From Ectocarpus siliculosus (Eukaryota; Sar; Phaeophyceae; Ectocarpales; Ectocarpaceae): a stretch of 64,000 nucleotides of DNA. Below the pieces are notes generated by a model. The model saw nothing but the letters and a program-made list of their open reading frames with translations. It was not told where the DNA came from and did no database searches. Location of the stretch: contig FN649727.1 in NCBI GenBank assembly GCA_000310025.1, forward strand, positions 131,144 through 195,143. Reading direction: 5' to 3'. A program made the position numbers and the translations under genes. Positions 24,801 through 34,986 of the stretch are shown here, piece by piece (positions within the stretch are counted from its first letter, which is position 1; each line of letters begins with the position of its first letter).

Positions 24801-27304
24801 GCGGCTTCCCGTTGCTGTTGGCGTGCCGCAGCGTAAATAACATGTAGCTGTTCCACCGAATTTGTGCAGGCCTGCCGTGGTTATGACACGGGGAGGGAGG
24901 GGCCAGTCTACGACAATCTGTCATCATCTTCTTGAACCCGGAATCAGCGTATCATTGATGTAATGAGCGGATGCTCCGCTGTCAACCATCATCGTCAAAC
25001 ACGTGCAGTTGCGGTCCAATGGTGGAGAGTTCTTCTTCCTCCGTGACCGAAAACGAGAATCCCATGGGTTTGTAGATGATGTCGTCGTTGTCCTGATCCG
25101 ATGTCATCGACTCCTTTGCCCCGTTAGCTTGAAAAGACACGCTGATATGGTTCAACACCCTAGTGGTATCTGTCGTCGAGACATTGTCCCTTGACTACTC
25201 ATGTTCTTCGGCAGCTGCGTTGGCGAAGTTACTCTCGCCCCGCTTGTGCTGTTCCTTGATGACTTCGGTGCGGACTTCCTAGCCGCTAATGTTGTGCAGT
25301 CCGAGGTGTCGTGGGTGTGTGTTTTGTGGAAACGGCACAATTTCTTCCTACCGGTCTTGTCGCCGTTCTGCCGGAATCTTTATTGTGCTGCCATCGAGCT
25401 TGTCGATACATCCTCCCGTCTTCGTGCAGTCTTCCTTGTATTAGTGTCCAAGCTCACCACACGACTAGCATCTGACCTTAGACGTATCGCCTGTGAGATG
25501 ACTTGATCTGATATTTACTCTCTGGCACAAGCCAGGCTGCTAGGCCGTTTGCCTTCATTCCATTCTTCGACTCGGAAGTAAAAACATTTTGCTTCTCCGC
25601 AGTCTGTCAGGAATAAGACGTTGTAGAAGTAGAGCGTTAATCTGCTCCCATTCGTTAGTCTCACGTTAGCTCAGAGGTGGTCCAGGTAGGTTCCTCTTAG
25701 TGGTCTACCGGTATCGTGTCGCGTGCGTCGTAACACACCATTCCTCACCCCGTTCTTATCGCCAGGTGGACGGCCTCGTTTTACCTGAACTCCTTCATAC
25801 CCTACAAGGATAGCGTTTGGCGACACATTGTTCACATGTTGTTGAGATACGTGGTTCGAGTTCCCACGCAATCAACGTTTCTATTTGGTTTGATGCTGTG
25901 TCCACCCGATGTTCTTGCGCGGCCACACACACAGGACCCAGGATTGACCAGACGAGAGGTGCTCGAGAGGTACGCCGAGTACGGAGAGAGACAGGAGAAG
26001 GCCTGTGGGGAGAAGTGGCTCGCTTGCCGACGAAGACTGGCCAAGCCGATCTGGCACATGTTTCATGGAGAGAAGGGCGGCAAGAAGTTCCGGTAGGTCT
26101 AAAAGGGATGGCCAAGGGCAGGGTGATCACGCGGGGTCCCCTCCATCCGGGGCACACTTCTGTTGTTACTTGCACGCAATAAATAATTTGAATGTTTGTG
26201 TTTTGACAGCAAGTATCAGGAACCTGATTTATTTCAACGGAGAAGGTGACAGCAGGCACGTGAAGGGCCGTAGTGTCGTTGTGTTGTCAGTTGATTTTGC
26301 AAACTCACGATGAGCTGAGTCATTCCGGGGCAGGACAATGTTCAAGGCGCCGCTGCTTTCGAACGACCCTGCTTTACCCTGTTTGCTGCACCGCTCGTCT
26401 CTCAAATGATGTTGCGCACTTGGTGTGTTCGCGAGGCTGCTGTTTTGTTTCGCGCGTGCTTTTCGGGCGGATTGAGAAACCCTACGGTAGATTCTGGGCA
26501 TACAGTACGCCCCGGACGACAGTTTTTCCCTTTTCCCTTTTCTCTTATGGGCGCGTTTTGATGTGACTGTTTTTCACCTCGTGGCCTGCCTTGCTCGCCC
26601 ACCACGTACTTTTCACAGAGTCGCCTTGGAGGGCATGCTGAGAGAGGACAAATCTTTCGGAGAAATCGTGCAGAAATCGTTGCTGGCGATGCCACAAGAT
26701 CAGGTAACAAGGATGTTCTTAAAAACGAAGTTCGTTGGCGATGAAGAGGTTGGATTTTGTTTCGGCGGGGTGACCTGATACTGTCACACAAGATCTTGTC
26801 AGTTGTTGTTGTTCCGGTAGTATCACTTTTGACACCGCTGTTCACTCTTTTGGCGCGGATGTCGTCGCATCATCACGCTCGCCCGCACGTAGTCGGAACC
26901 CGTGCACTCAATACAACCTTCCGTATTTCTTCTGAACATCTTCATCGTGAACATGGAAAACGTTGAAATTCTGCTCTCCTTTTTCGTTCGCCGCGTGCCG
27001 GCAAAGCGTCGTTCAATCTTGTGGTCCTCCTTTCGTTGAAGACTTCGTCGTTGTTGCTGCATTGTCGCTGGGTTTGTGGCATCCTGACATCCATGCTATT
27101 GACCCACTCATCCTGCATTCATTGCCTCAGGTGGATTGGCTTCCTGGAGAAAATTGGCGTGCTCGCCAAGCGGAAGAGGGGGCGGGGCAAGGAGAATCCC
27201 TGGCGCAAGACCCTGGATGTGTGAGCTCGTTGCCGTCGCCCTCGTCACGTGGTGTGCCAGACGGTCGGTTTCGCGATGGTCGCTTGCTCTACATCGACAA
27301 GTGA
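18093..27304 (+). CDS. tRNA-dihydrouridine synthase, DusA type
   Basis: Exons 18093-18350, 18879-19154, 19675-19857, 20235-20342, 25935-26092 and 26619-26703 join in one frame. This flavoenzyme uses FMN and NADPH to reduce uridines in the tRNA D-loop. Exon 1 has the FMN-barrel start LAPMMEYTDRHMRY; exon 2 has NLNCGCPSEKV with the catalytic Cys; exon 3 has HARKAILGGLSP and NREIPP-like NRNIPPLKYD, which mark the DusA branch; exon 4 has GVMVGRSW. Exons 5 and 6 encode the C-terminal helical domain (TRREVLERYAEY, WHMFHGEKGGKKFR) and lie beyond a 5.6-kb intron. The end is unresolved: an exon at 27131 gives a stop at 27304 in phase, a more basic alternative frame stops at 27224, and reading through the last donor stops at 26778. 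The start ATG is the first in frame; an upstream targeting exon cannot be excluded. Confidence 0.85.
18791..18831 (+). repeat. (CT)20 microsatellite in Dus intron 1
   Basis: About twenty uninterrupted CT units sit shortly before the acceptor of exon 2 of the dihydrouridine synthase gene. It forms part of a long pyrimidine tract and is probably length-variable. Confidence 0.9.
21400..22290. repeat. large imperfect inverted repeat (about 360-400 bp arms)
   Basis: The plus-strand sequence from about 21400 to 21764 reappears, reverse-complemented and diverged, from about 22290 down to 21887, leaving a spacer of about 120 bases. Shared blocks include CAGCATCCCACAGTTT, CCGCCATCTCCAC, CGTAGACGTATA and GCAAGTACCAA, in the same order in both arms. 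The right arm read on the minus strand has a longer open frame (with DISEDSLESSEADSRSV); the left-arm copy has indels and stops. A fold-back transposon or head-to-head duplication of a coding fragment is likely. Confidence 0.7.
22231..22440 (-). pseudogene. coding-like fragment next to the inverted repeat
   Basis: On the minus strand a frame of about 70 residues starts at ATG near 22433 and includes FSIKRTYEGALKQINIDV and LGDKIDVSLADVQEYE. It runs straight into the right arm of the inverted repeat. Composition is that of a normal protein, but no family was recognised and it is broken downstream. It may belong to the mobile element that produced the inverted repeat. Confidence 0.35.
22719..23740 (-). 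pseudogene. copia reverse transcriptase / RNase H remnant
   Basis: Minus-strand segments match the start of copia reverse transcriptase (SLNESNVNDLIP, then AFKVKSDYLARYE), its middle (PGYEKLDVQGKPFTMKL followed by a QAVSGQR segment where the family has LYGLKQ) and its end with DLGEVSLILG. They lie in different frames with deletions between them, and the catalytic YVDD segment is missing. Confidence 0.7.
24250..24990 (-). pseudogene. copia protease and integrase remnant
   Basis: The minus strand holds the aspartic protease motif DSGAS, then after frame changes the pre-integrase and integrase region. The expected first catalytic Asp of the integrase, normally in a Y-T-D context, reads as Asn (VYTNFAGPF). 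Several frameshifts separate the parts. The remnant has no coding capacity. Confidence 0.75.
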
Positions 27305-28921
27305 TGAAGCGGGCGACCATGCGGGGAGGCTTCGGAATTTTGTAAATCGACTGAAACGGCCCCGTCTTGTTCTATTATGTCGACCACCTTTGTTCACAAA
27401 GTTATGCCCATGCGTGTGTCGGCCTTTTGCCAGTGGGCGAATAAGAAAGGCCTGGAGCTTGAGCTTGGCGTACAGATGAAGGCCTTGCGTCATGTTTGCC
27501 CTGCGTAAATAGCAACCACGAAATCGACGGAAGTGCTTCCGGTTTGTCAAGCATTTCATGGAACCGGGTGGCTTGGCATGTACTATCTACGAAGAGGTGT
27601 CGTTCTGAGACCTTCGTTCACGTGTGCGCGTGGGGCGCACGCTTCGTCATTGCGTATCCACATAGCGAGAGGGGTCGAGTGAATTACGTACACGCACACC
27701 TCGGAAAGCGTGTTCGAGTGTATTTACGTGGTTATATGCATATATATGGCTGACAACGCCTGTTCATTTGTAGGCGGTATAGCGCGGTCGACGCTTTTTA
27801 CAGAAACACACACATACATTTAGCAGCTCTGTCCAGTCTCCCCCGCGATCCTTAATTGCGGTACCCCGAGGACAACACTACTGTAGAAAGCCGGTCTCTC
27901 GTTTCATGAATGGCATTCGTTGTTGGATCAGCGTTTAAAATCCAGAGAGGCGAGAAGGAGAAGAAAAGAAGTGCCGTCACATCAAGGTACGCAGACGCAC
28001 ACATGCACACACATCCTATCCTCCTACCACACGTAAAACATGAGAAACCACCGGAGCTGCAGAAACGATCGCGACACTTGTTGGAGGTGGTGAAGGAACA
28101 CTATAGTATGACAGGCTATCGCGTTCAGGGGAGAGATAGATGTGGTTCAACACACGGGCGCGCGCGCGGTTGCGTTGTCGACGGATCGGAGTTGCATCCT
28201 GCTCGCTAACCCTGCAGGTAGGTTTCGAAAACCGGGCTAACGTCAACCTTGGATCTCGAACGTGCTAATCTAAAACCTTCAGAGAAGCTGGCAACGACGC
28301 ATCCCGGGTCCCGCGCACTGCTACTGCTTCGTATGTAGCTGAGCGACATGATATAGTCTACGGCAGTATCGGACTCCACAATGAAGATAGATTTATTGTG
28401 TTGAGCTGACAATAAACTACGTTTCAACATAAACTACTTCGAGGCCGTGCTGGAATCTGTCATGAAGATGTGAAATTCCATGTCACCCTCCTGCGGTCGT
28501 ACTACACTGCTGTAGGTCTGGGACGTTCTGTTTCGTGTGAATTATTTTCGAGCTTGCAGCAGTGTAAGTGTAAGGGTCCAAAATCTCACATTATAATTAC
28601 CGTATTTTAGCTGCTGTGCAGCATCTTCGACATTCTTTTATCAGCGAAAAGTACATAACCTTATTTTGTAGCCCCACGCCTCTCTCATATTCTACGCATA
28701 CACTGCGCATGTTCGAAAGGGGTGCAATGCATATGTTATGTGTGCACGTTATCCATGCGTAGTGAACAATGTGAGTCAAGAGTGTTTGTGTGTGCATCGA
28801 AACCTGCTGCGTGTCGACACATGTATGCGCGCTTGGGTGACACACACACACAGTACATACAGGACACGCGCCTTTTACTTCGCGGAGCCCCCTCGCGAAC
28901 AAACAAGGCCGGGCGTGTCCA
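27305..28921. other. intergenic, nothing recognised
   Basis: This is the spacer between the Dus gene and the acylaminoacyl-peptidase gene on the same strand. It has short CA-rich tracts (near 28000 and 28848) but no exon or RNA gene that could be supported. Confidence 0.45.
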
Positions 28922-29044
28922 ATGCCACTTGCTTGGATGCTCTTGCTGAGCCGACTTCTGGGAGCTCCGCTAGCGTGGACCGCTCGTGGTTCCATCACAC
29001 CTTACTCTAGCCGATTTCGGTGTCGCTCAGGCACTACTGCAAGG

Positions 29045-32000
29045 ATGCTGGGTGGTGCTGAAGCAGTGCAAGCATATGCAGGAATCTTCGCGCAAAGCCC
29101 CGGCATCAGCAAGGCGTGGGTGCTCCCAGGGGAGCATTCGGAAACACTGCTGGTGCAACGGACAGCTCGCGACATTGAAGGTAGAGCTAGGACTTGTGCG
29201 AGTGCCCCGCAATTGCATCTGGCGTTTCCTCCTTTATCTCCTTACCTATACGACATGATCCCAAGATGCTAGAGCGAGACAACAATGCCGGTCGGGATCC
29301 TTGATATCTCTGGGGCAGGTACTCCTGACTGTACATGGAGACAGCAGTACTGCTGTACATACAAACAGCAAGTAGGTAACAGTAGATCCGGGCGAGCTGA
29401 CGCCTACCGACAACTCTCCAGTGCAATTCAAGCAGGAACAAGCTTTTATACCTGTTCATCGGCAGTCTACAGTGTACACTTCGGTGTGCTTGTAAGTTTT
29501 GTATTGCGTAAACGGCACATCAACAGGGTAATCCCCCGGGATCTAAAGCGACTGCTCGGCCGACGCCATATTTTGATCTTGTGCATGTACCCAGCCTGAA
29601 ATGAGCCTATAGCTGGTTGGTCGACGCCCGTGATCACCCCGCTGTATCACAGAAAGCCCCGCGTTTCCCTGCCACGGTTACTTTCTCTGGAAGTGTACCC
29701 TGACTTTCGGAAGTATACCCTAACACCCTGACCTTACGGGAGATGGACCTAACGGGAGATGGACAGGTGGACCCTTCGAACATCGGCCATTAGCTATTTT
29801 CTCCGCAGAAATTACTTTCCGCTCCAACCAAGCGAAAGGACCCGAAACACGATTCATTCCGGTATGTAAAGCAATGATATCCACCCTTTACATCCTCTCC
29901 TTCTGGGAATGCTGCTGCATGTTCTGTTTCAACGGGCGTGTCAACCGTGCTGCTTTCAACCATGGAGCGTGTCTCGGATGTAAATCATCTTCGTTCGGAG
30001 CAGGGAAGATTCGTGTTTTTCGTGGGAACGAGAAGTAATTTGCTGTGGAGAAAATCAACGGTTTCCCGTCAGGTCAGGGTTCATTTCCGAAACTCAGGAT
30101 ACAATTCCAGAGAAAATTAGCCGGGGGAGAGTAAGCTCCGGGCTTTTTGTGACGCGGCAGGGTGCAAGCGGGCGTTGACCAATCCGCTGCGCTCTGTGAT
30201 AGCGACATGTACGCAGCCCTGTACCTAGACTATACACAACACAGTAGCGCTACACGCCACCAGCACACAGCTCTGCACGCGCATTTCTTTTCGCCTGCAG
30301 GCAACAAGCTGCGTTCTTTCGTCCACTCCTATGAGCTGGCCGAGGGCAAATGGCACCGATCATCGCCGTTCCCGCTCGAACTCATCGGGGCCGTCGCCTT
30401 CAAGCCATCCCCTTCCGGCAAGCTTCTGGCCATCATAAGGGAAGACTCTGCATCAGGCAAAGACTCCACGGCGAAGGACGCCGCGTACGTTATCGAAATC
30501 TGGAGCAATGAGGACGGGCAGCTGATGGACCGCATTGCGACCGCCGGGGTGCACGGCAAGATAGCCGGGGGTACCTGGTTCGGGGGTCTCAACTGGTCCC
30601 CTGATGAGAGCACGGTGGTCTACGTCGCACAAAAGAAGGCTACCGAGACAAGGTGAGGTGTGGAAGTGTAAATCCGCCCCGTATTGGATGGTGGGAGGAT
30701 TAGCCTTGCGGAGAAGATGAGAGCGTGTGGTATGTGCAGTCCGATACCAGTACTAGGTGAAGAAGAGCGTGCGTGATTTTCATCTGGCTGGGTGCTCTTT
30801 CGAAACGAAAGAGAGTTGAGATCTGGTGATTTGACGACAAAGTGCATTTCAGTTGAAACGAATAATGCACGTTTCATGAATGTATAGGCACGGTGGTGCA
30901 AGACGATTGGGTCGCAGCGTACAAGCCAGTACTGGTAAGGATCATGAAGATTACCGCCCGAGAGGTCTTGGCCCCTTCCGTCTGTGTACACGTGGACGCG
31001 GCTTTTCATCTCCATCTCGACGTTCTTAACGTTGCACCCGATCTGAGCACCCTTGCAGTGTAGTTGTAGTTTTGCATGCATATTGTGGTTTCGCTTTTTC
31101 CTCGCCCCCCACCCCGCGGCTGCGTGTATACATCGCCTAATTGCGATCAAACCCAAACTCACACACCTCCCAGATCGTTCTTCTCGAAGCCCCAGGCCGA
31201 CAAAACCGAAACCGGCTCTAAGTCGTCACCCTTACCGGGGGAGCAGTTCGTGTACGAAGAAGACTGGGGCGAGAAGTATGAAGGGGTGAGCGCACCTTTG
31301 GGATTGACCTAGCCTTTCGAAGGAATTATCTGTTGTGCGGTGTGCTGAGGTGTGGCTTTGGTTGCAATGTATGATGGATTGCCGTGTTGATCGGCAGCAG
31401 CTTCGAAAATATGGAGACAATGGGCAAGAAAAGCCCGCATCCTTGTTTCACACATGTCTGCTCCCAACGAAACTGGACATGATAGCGATCGCACGCGCAA
31501 AAATCGTTCCTCAGGTCATCTTGCGTCACCCCCGGTAGGCAGAGACCGTGCATGTACTCCTAACATGGTATGCTTTTATGTCAGCGTGGCTCGTCAAGAA
31601 TGTTGAACGCTCTTGAGTTTGGCCAGTCGTCGCCTGTGCCGAGCAAGCAACGTCAGTCGCACAATGACGGCATTTTTTTTGCCACGGAATGTTCACCTCT
31701 CGCGTTTCGCCTTTGGTTTTCTCGTTGGTGAATACTCCGTAGGTGAGTCGCTTAGGCTTGTTCCTTGCCGATATCGGCGGCAGCGGCGAAGTGAAGGAAA
31801 TCCCTGGGATCTCGAGCACGCTCACCCCCGGTCAACCCCAATTCTCCAAAGACGGCAGGCACGTGGTCTACACGGCCTGGGATTGTGAGCCGCGCAAGCT
31901 CGGCATGATCTACTGCTACCAGCGTCCCTGCAAACTGTACTCCGCTCCCGTAGGCTCACTGCTGAAAAGCATGGACGGGGAGGCCGCGGGTGGTAGCGGC

Positions 32001-34591
32001 GAAGAGGATTCTGCCGATGCCGGCAAGACCACTCAACAGGAAGGTATTGACAAGCAGGAGCAGGAGGAGCACACGTGCCTCTGCCCCTCTTGGCGTCTAG
32101 CTCGCTCGGCGCGTTTTTCGCCGTCGGGCGACAGCCTGGTGTGGCTCTCCAGGGAAGAGGGTTTCGACACTCACAGCGGCTGCTTCCGCCTCACATCCGC
32201 TTCGTGGGATCCAGAAAAGGGAGCCCTCGGCAGCCCGCCGCGCACCCTTGTAGATGTTGTGGCTGCGCCGGAGTCGAGCGCGGCGTTCCCGGGGCTTTGG
32301 GTAGACGATCTCCCCGACGCTTGCTGGACGCCAGACGGCGGTTCCATATTCCTATCGAGCGCTTGGGGTTCCCGGCAGTCTGTTGTTAAGGTTGACGCAG
32401 AAACGGGAGAGGTTGGGCGCGTTGTCAGGGCGACCGCTGCGGCGGGGCAGGACCCTTCTACAGGAGACCCGAAAGACGCCTCTGCTTCTGTGTTAGCGGT
32501 GGGTGAGGCCGGGGTGTACGTGGTGGCGTCCTCCCCGAACTCTCCCGGCGGCTTCGCTGTTCTTCCCGCCGCGGGGGGTGGACCGGGGAACGGGGAGGCT
32601 GTTCTTGGTCCGGCCGTTGGAGGAGTTTCCGTCTCATCCTCGATCAGAGTCGGCCGTGCTCAGGCGGCGGGGGTTAAGCGCGCCCTCGACGACGCCAAAT
32701 GGAGAGTGATTTCGGTACCTGTTCCGGGCGTTGATGACGAAGCGGGCGAGCCACAACAAGAGCAAACGATCGAGGCGGTTCTTATTATGCCGCCGCATCA
32801 AGGCGGCGGGGGCGCCAAGGCTGCACCTCTTGTAGTGGTTCCTCATGGGGGTCCTCATGGCGTCATGCCAACCGCGTTCGTGCCTTCATATGCCTTCCTT
32901 AGCGCGACGCAAGGGTTTGCCGTCCTCCACGTCAACTTCCGCGGATCTACTGGTGAGAGATGATCTTATTGTTTTGTAACGGTCTTGCGCCCACCACTCG
33001 GTACGGCTAGGTCGTGACTGATAGTATCTCAGCAGCCGCAGATGCCTCTTGCGACAGCAAACCCATCTTAGCCTGTAAGCCTATCCCCAACTTAAAATGG
33101 GTGTGGTGGATGTCTTTGCAGGCTTTGGAACCACGGCTCTGGAGTCTCTCCCCGGGCGTATCGGGAAACAGGACGTCGCGGACGTCGTAGCTGCCACGAA
33201 AGCGGCGCTCGCCCTCGAACCGGAAGCGTTGGACGCCGCAAGGGTCGGAGTCGTAGGGGGCAGCCACGGAGGGTTTCTCGGCGCGCACCTGACCGCACAA
33301 CACCCAGAAATCTTCAAAGCTACTGCCCTGAGGAACCCGGTGAGTGAGCGTGTGCCAACACGGGAAGGGATCGTATAGATTTGCTGGGGTACATGCACGC
33401 CCTGAAGCTAAACCCGAAGATCGGATGGTTGGCCTGGGTATGAGATACACAGATACTACTGTGCTGCTTGGGTCCCGCTCGGGTCTCGAATGGTTTATCT
33501 TTGGCAACAAAGCGCCTTTCGAAAAGATTTCAGTTTCATCAACCACACGACGTACTGCGTAGGTGACAAAGCAGAGGCGATGCTCCTTGTGCTTGTACGA
33601 TTTGACTGATGCCGCGAGTGCCGGTTATGCCAATGAAACCTCGCACACCTTAATCCCCATTAATCGCTTGGGATTAAAGTGTCGCAAAGCAGCAAACACT
33701 CTGCCTGCCTTCCTCGTGCATAAAGTTAGCTTAGCTATGTAGGCAGACGCCCCGCTGTGAGACAAAATATCGCGGCTCGGCAGCTGCAGGTTCACTACAG
33801 CCACACAGACATTCGTGTTTTTTGTTTTTTGTGGTATGCTAGCATTGTATCGCTTCAGTCGAAGAATGCTTGCCACAAACAGACCGGACCAAAAACGAAA
33901 TTAGGGTCGACGGGCCTACATACACACGAAGCAATCCATCTTATTGATCTCCCACGTGTCTCGTGACAAGAGTACGAATCTCAGTAAATGTCACCGACAA
34001 ACTAGAACTGCCTTGTAGCGTGTGCACCACTACTCTGCCCCCCTTGTGGACAATGGAGGAGTTTCCCACCAGTGGACTTCCCCTTTTTGGTTCTATCGTG
34101 ATGTCCCACCGCCTTGTGTGATCACCACGTCACCATCTCAAGCAGATGCTCCGCCATAAACAGGGTACTTTGAGCATTTTTGATCCCGTGCCCGGTATTC
34201 CTGTGGGTAATATCGGCAGGTGACCAACATTGCGTCCATGGTTACAGTCAGCGACATCCCCGATTGGTGCTACGTGGAGGCGCTGGGGTGCGGCAAGTAC
34301 AACTTTGACGCCTTCAAGACCCCCACAGCCGAGGACTTGCACGAGATGTGGAAGGCCTCGCCGGTGGCGCATATAGATGGTGTGGTGGCGCCAACGCTCG
34401 TGGCGCTGGGGGCCAAAGACAGGAGGGTCCCGCATTCGCAAGGTTTGGAGTGGTTCCACGCCCTCAGAAGCAGGGGGGTGAAGACGAAGCTGCTGGTGTA
34501 CCCGGAGGATGTGCACGCGATAGATATGCCGGCAAGCGAGGCCGATCAATGGCTCAACATCGTCGGCTGGCTGAAGAAACACCTCGCTTGA
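29045..34591 (+). CDS. acylaminoacyl-peptidase (prolyl oligopeptidase family S9C)
   Basis: Six exons, 29045-29180, 30301-30652, 31174-31285, 31743-32952, 33122-33339 and 34220-34591, join in phase into 799 residues. The enzyme releases N-acylated amino acids from peptides and acts as a cytosolic tetramer in known cases. The N-terminal part matches the family's beta-propeller (QRTARDIEG, ELIGAVAFKPSPSGK, GEQFVYEEDWGEKYEG, HVVYTAWDCEPRKLG). The C-terminal alpha/beta hydrolase has PHGGPHG, NFRGSTGFG and nucleophile Ser in GGSHGG (about residue 651), the Asp in GAKDRRVP (about 743) and the His in PEDVHAID (about 775), so the triad is complete. It is longer than the usual 730 residues because of an acidic, disordered insert in exon 4 (near EEDSADAGKTTQQ) and a Gly-rich loop. 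An in-frame ATG at 28922 would add 41 residues with a possible targeting-like character. Confidence 0.9.
29689..29766 (+). repeat. short tandem duplications in peptidase intron 1
   Basis: GGAAGTRTACCC occurs at 29689 and 29709, directly followed by two copies of ACGGGAGATGGAC at about 29736 and 29752. Both pairs lie in the first intron of the peptidase gene. Their function is unknown. Confidence 0.6.
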
Positions 34592-34986
34592 TGTGGGCGA
34601 GGCCGCGCTGTTACGAAATGTTGTTGTCACTGTTCTATTGGGTGCGGATCGATGTGAGTTAGCGTACTCGGGTAGGAAAGGCTGCAGAGTGGACGGTACA
34701 AATAGGCCAGTCGCAGGCCCTGCTGATTTTTCGTGGCGCATCAATTCACAAAGGGAACGCGACACCACTGACAAATCCCCACGGGAAGATCTCCCGTTTT
34801 CACAGCATATATTACAGCACCCAATCTGCGGTAGAAACGCCATCGTTGTAGTAGACCACACGCTACACATACGTTTACTACATATTAACACCACCATGGG
34901 CGCAAATGGCTTTCCCATCCCCCCTCTTTCTATCCACACCCCAAGAATGCCGCCCATCTTGGTTGCGTGCGGCACAGCAGTAACAT
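34592..34986. other. convergent intergenic spacer
   Basis: About 400 bases separate the stop of the plus-strand peptidase from the proposed stop of the minus-strand coiled-coil gene. Both 3' UTRs should lie here and may overlap. No terminator-like element was recognised. Confidence 0.4.

Larger units (their letters stand above)
22560..25400 (-). mobile_element. degenerate Ty1/copia LTR retrotransposon, internal region
   Basis: Read on the minus strand, recognisable copia parts appear in canonical order: a gag zinc-knuckle-like CRFHKTHTHDTSDC (about 25310-25350), the protease signature VDSGAS (about 24985-24968), the pre-integrase block (RRLGHLNENN, CKVCKLGKSA), integrase (YTNFAGPFKFK, CTDHCSRW), reverse transcriptase (MTSLNESN, SPGYEKLDVQGKPFTMKLK) and the RT end/RNase H region (FTMSDLGEVSLILG, NPVSTPSVG, SRVGSLRYLSR). 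This order PR-IN-RT-RH defines the copia superfamily. Frames shift and stop repeatedly and no RT YVDD box is visible, so the copy is dead. LTRs were not identified. It lies antisense inside an intron of the Dus gene. Confidence 0.85.
20343..25934 (+). other. large intron of the Dus gene carrying mobile DNA
   Basis: The donor GTAGGT at 20343 and acceptor ACACACACAG at 25925-25934 are both in phase 0 and connect the catalytic and C-terminal parts of the DusA-type protein. Other introns of this gene are 0.4-0.55 kb, so about 5 kb has been added. The insert comprises a large inverted repeat (about 21.4-22.3 kb) and an antisense degenerate copia element (about 22.56-25.4 kb). Confidence 0.75.

Noticed and set aside
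28848-28860. CA repeat considered as part of a CRISPR-like or satellite array
   Set aside because: It is only a few dinucleotides long and not associated with spaced repeats; no CRISPR array exists in the window.
29809-29861. Exon-like segment with good acceptor and GTATGT donor in peptidase intron 1
   Set aside because: Joining exon 1 directly to 30301 gives a perfect phase match and the expected family alignment; including this segment breaks the frame at 30301.
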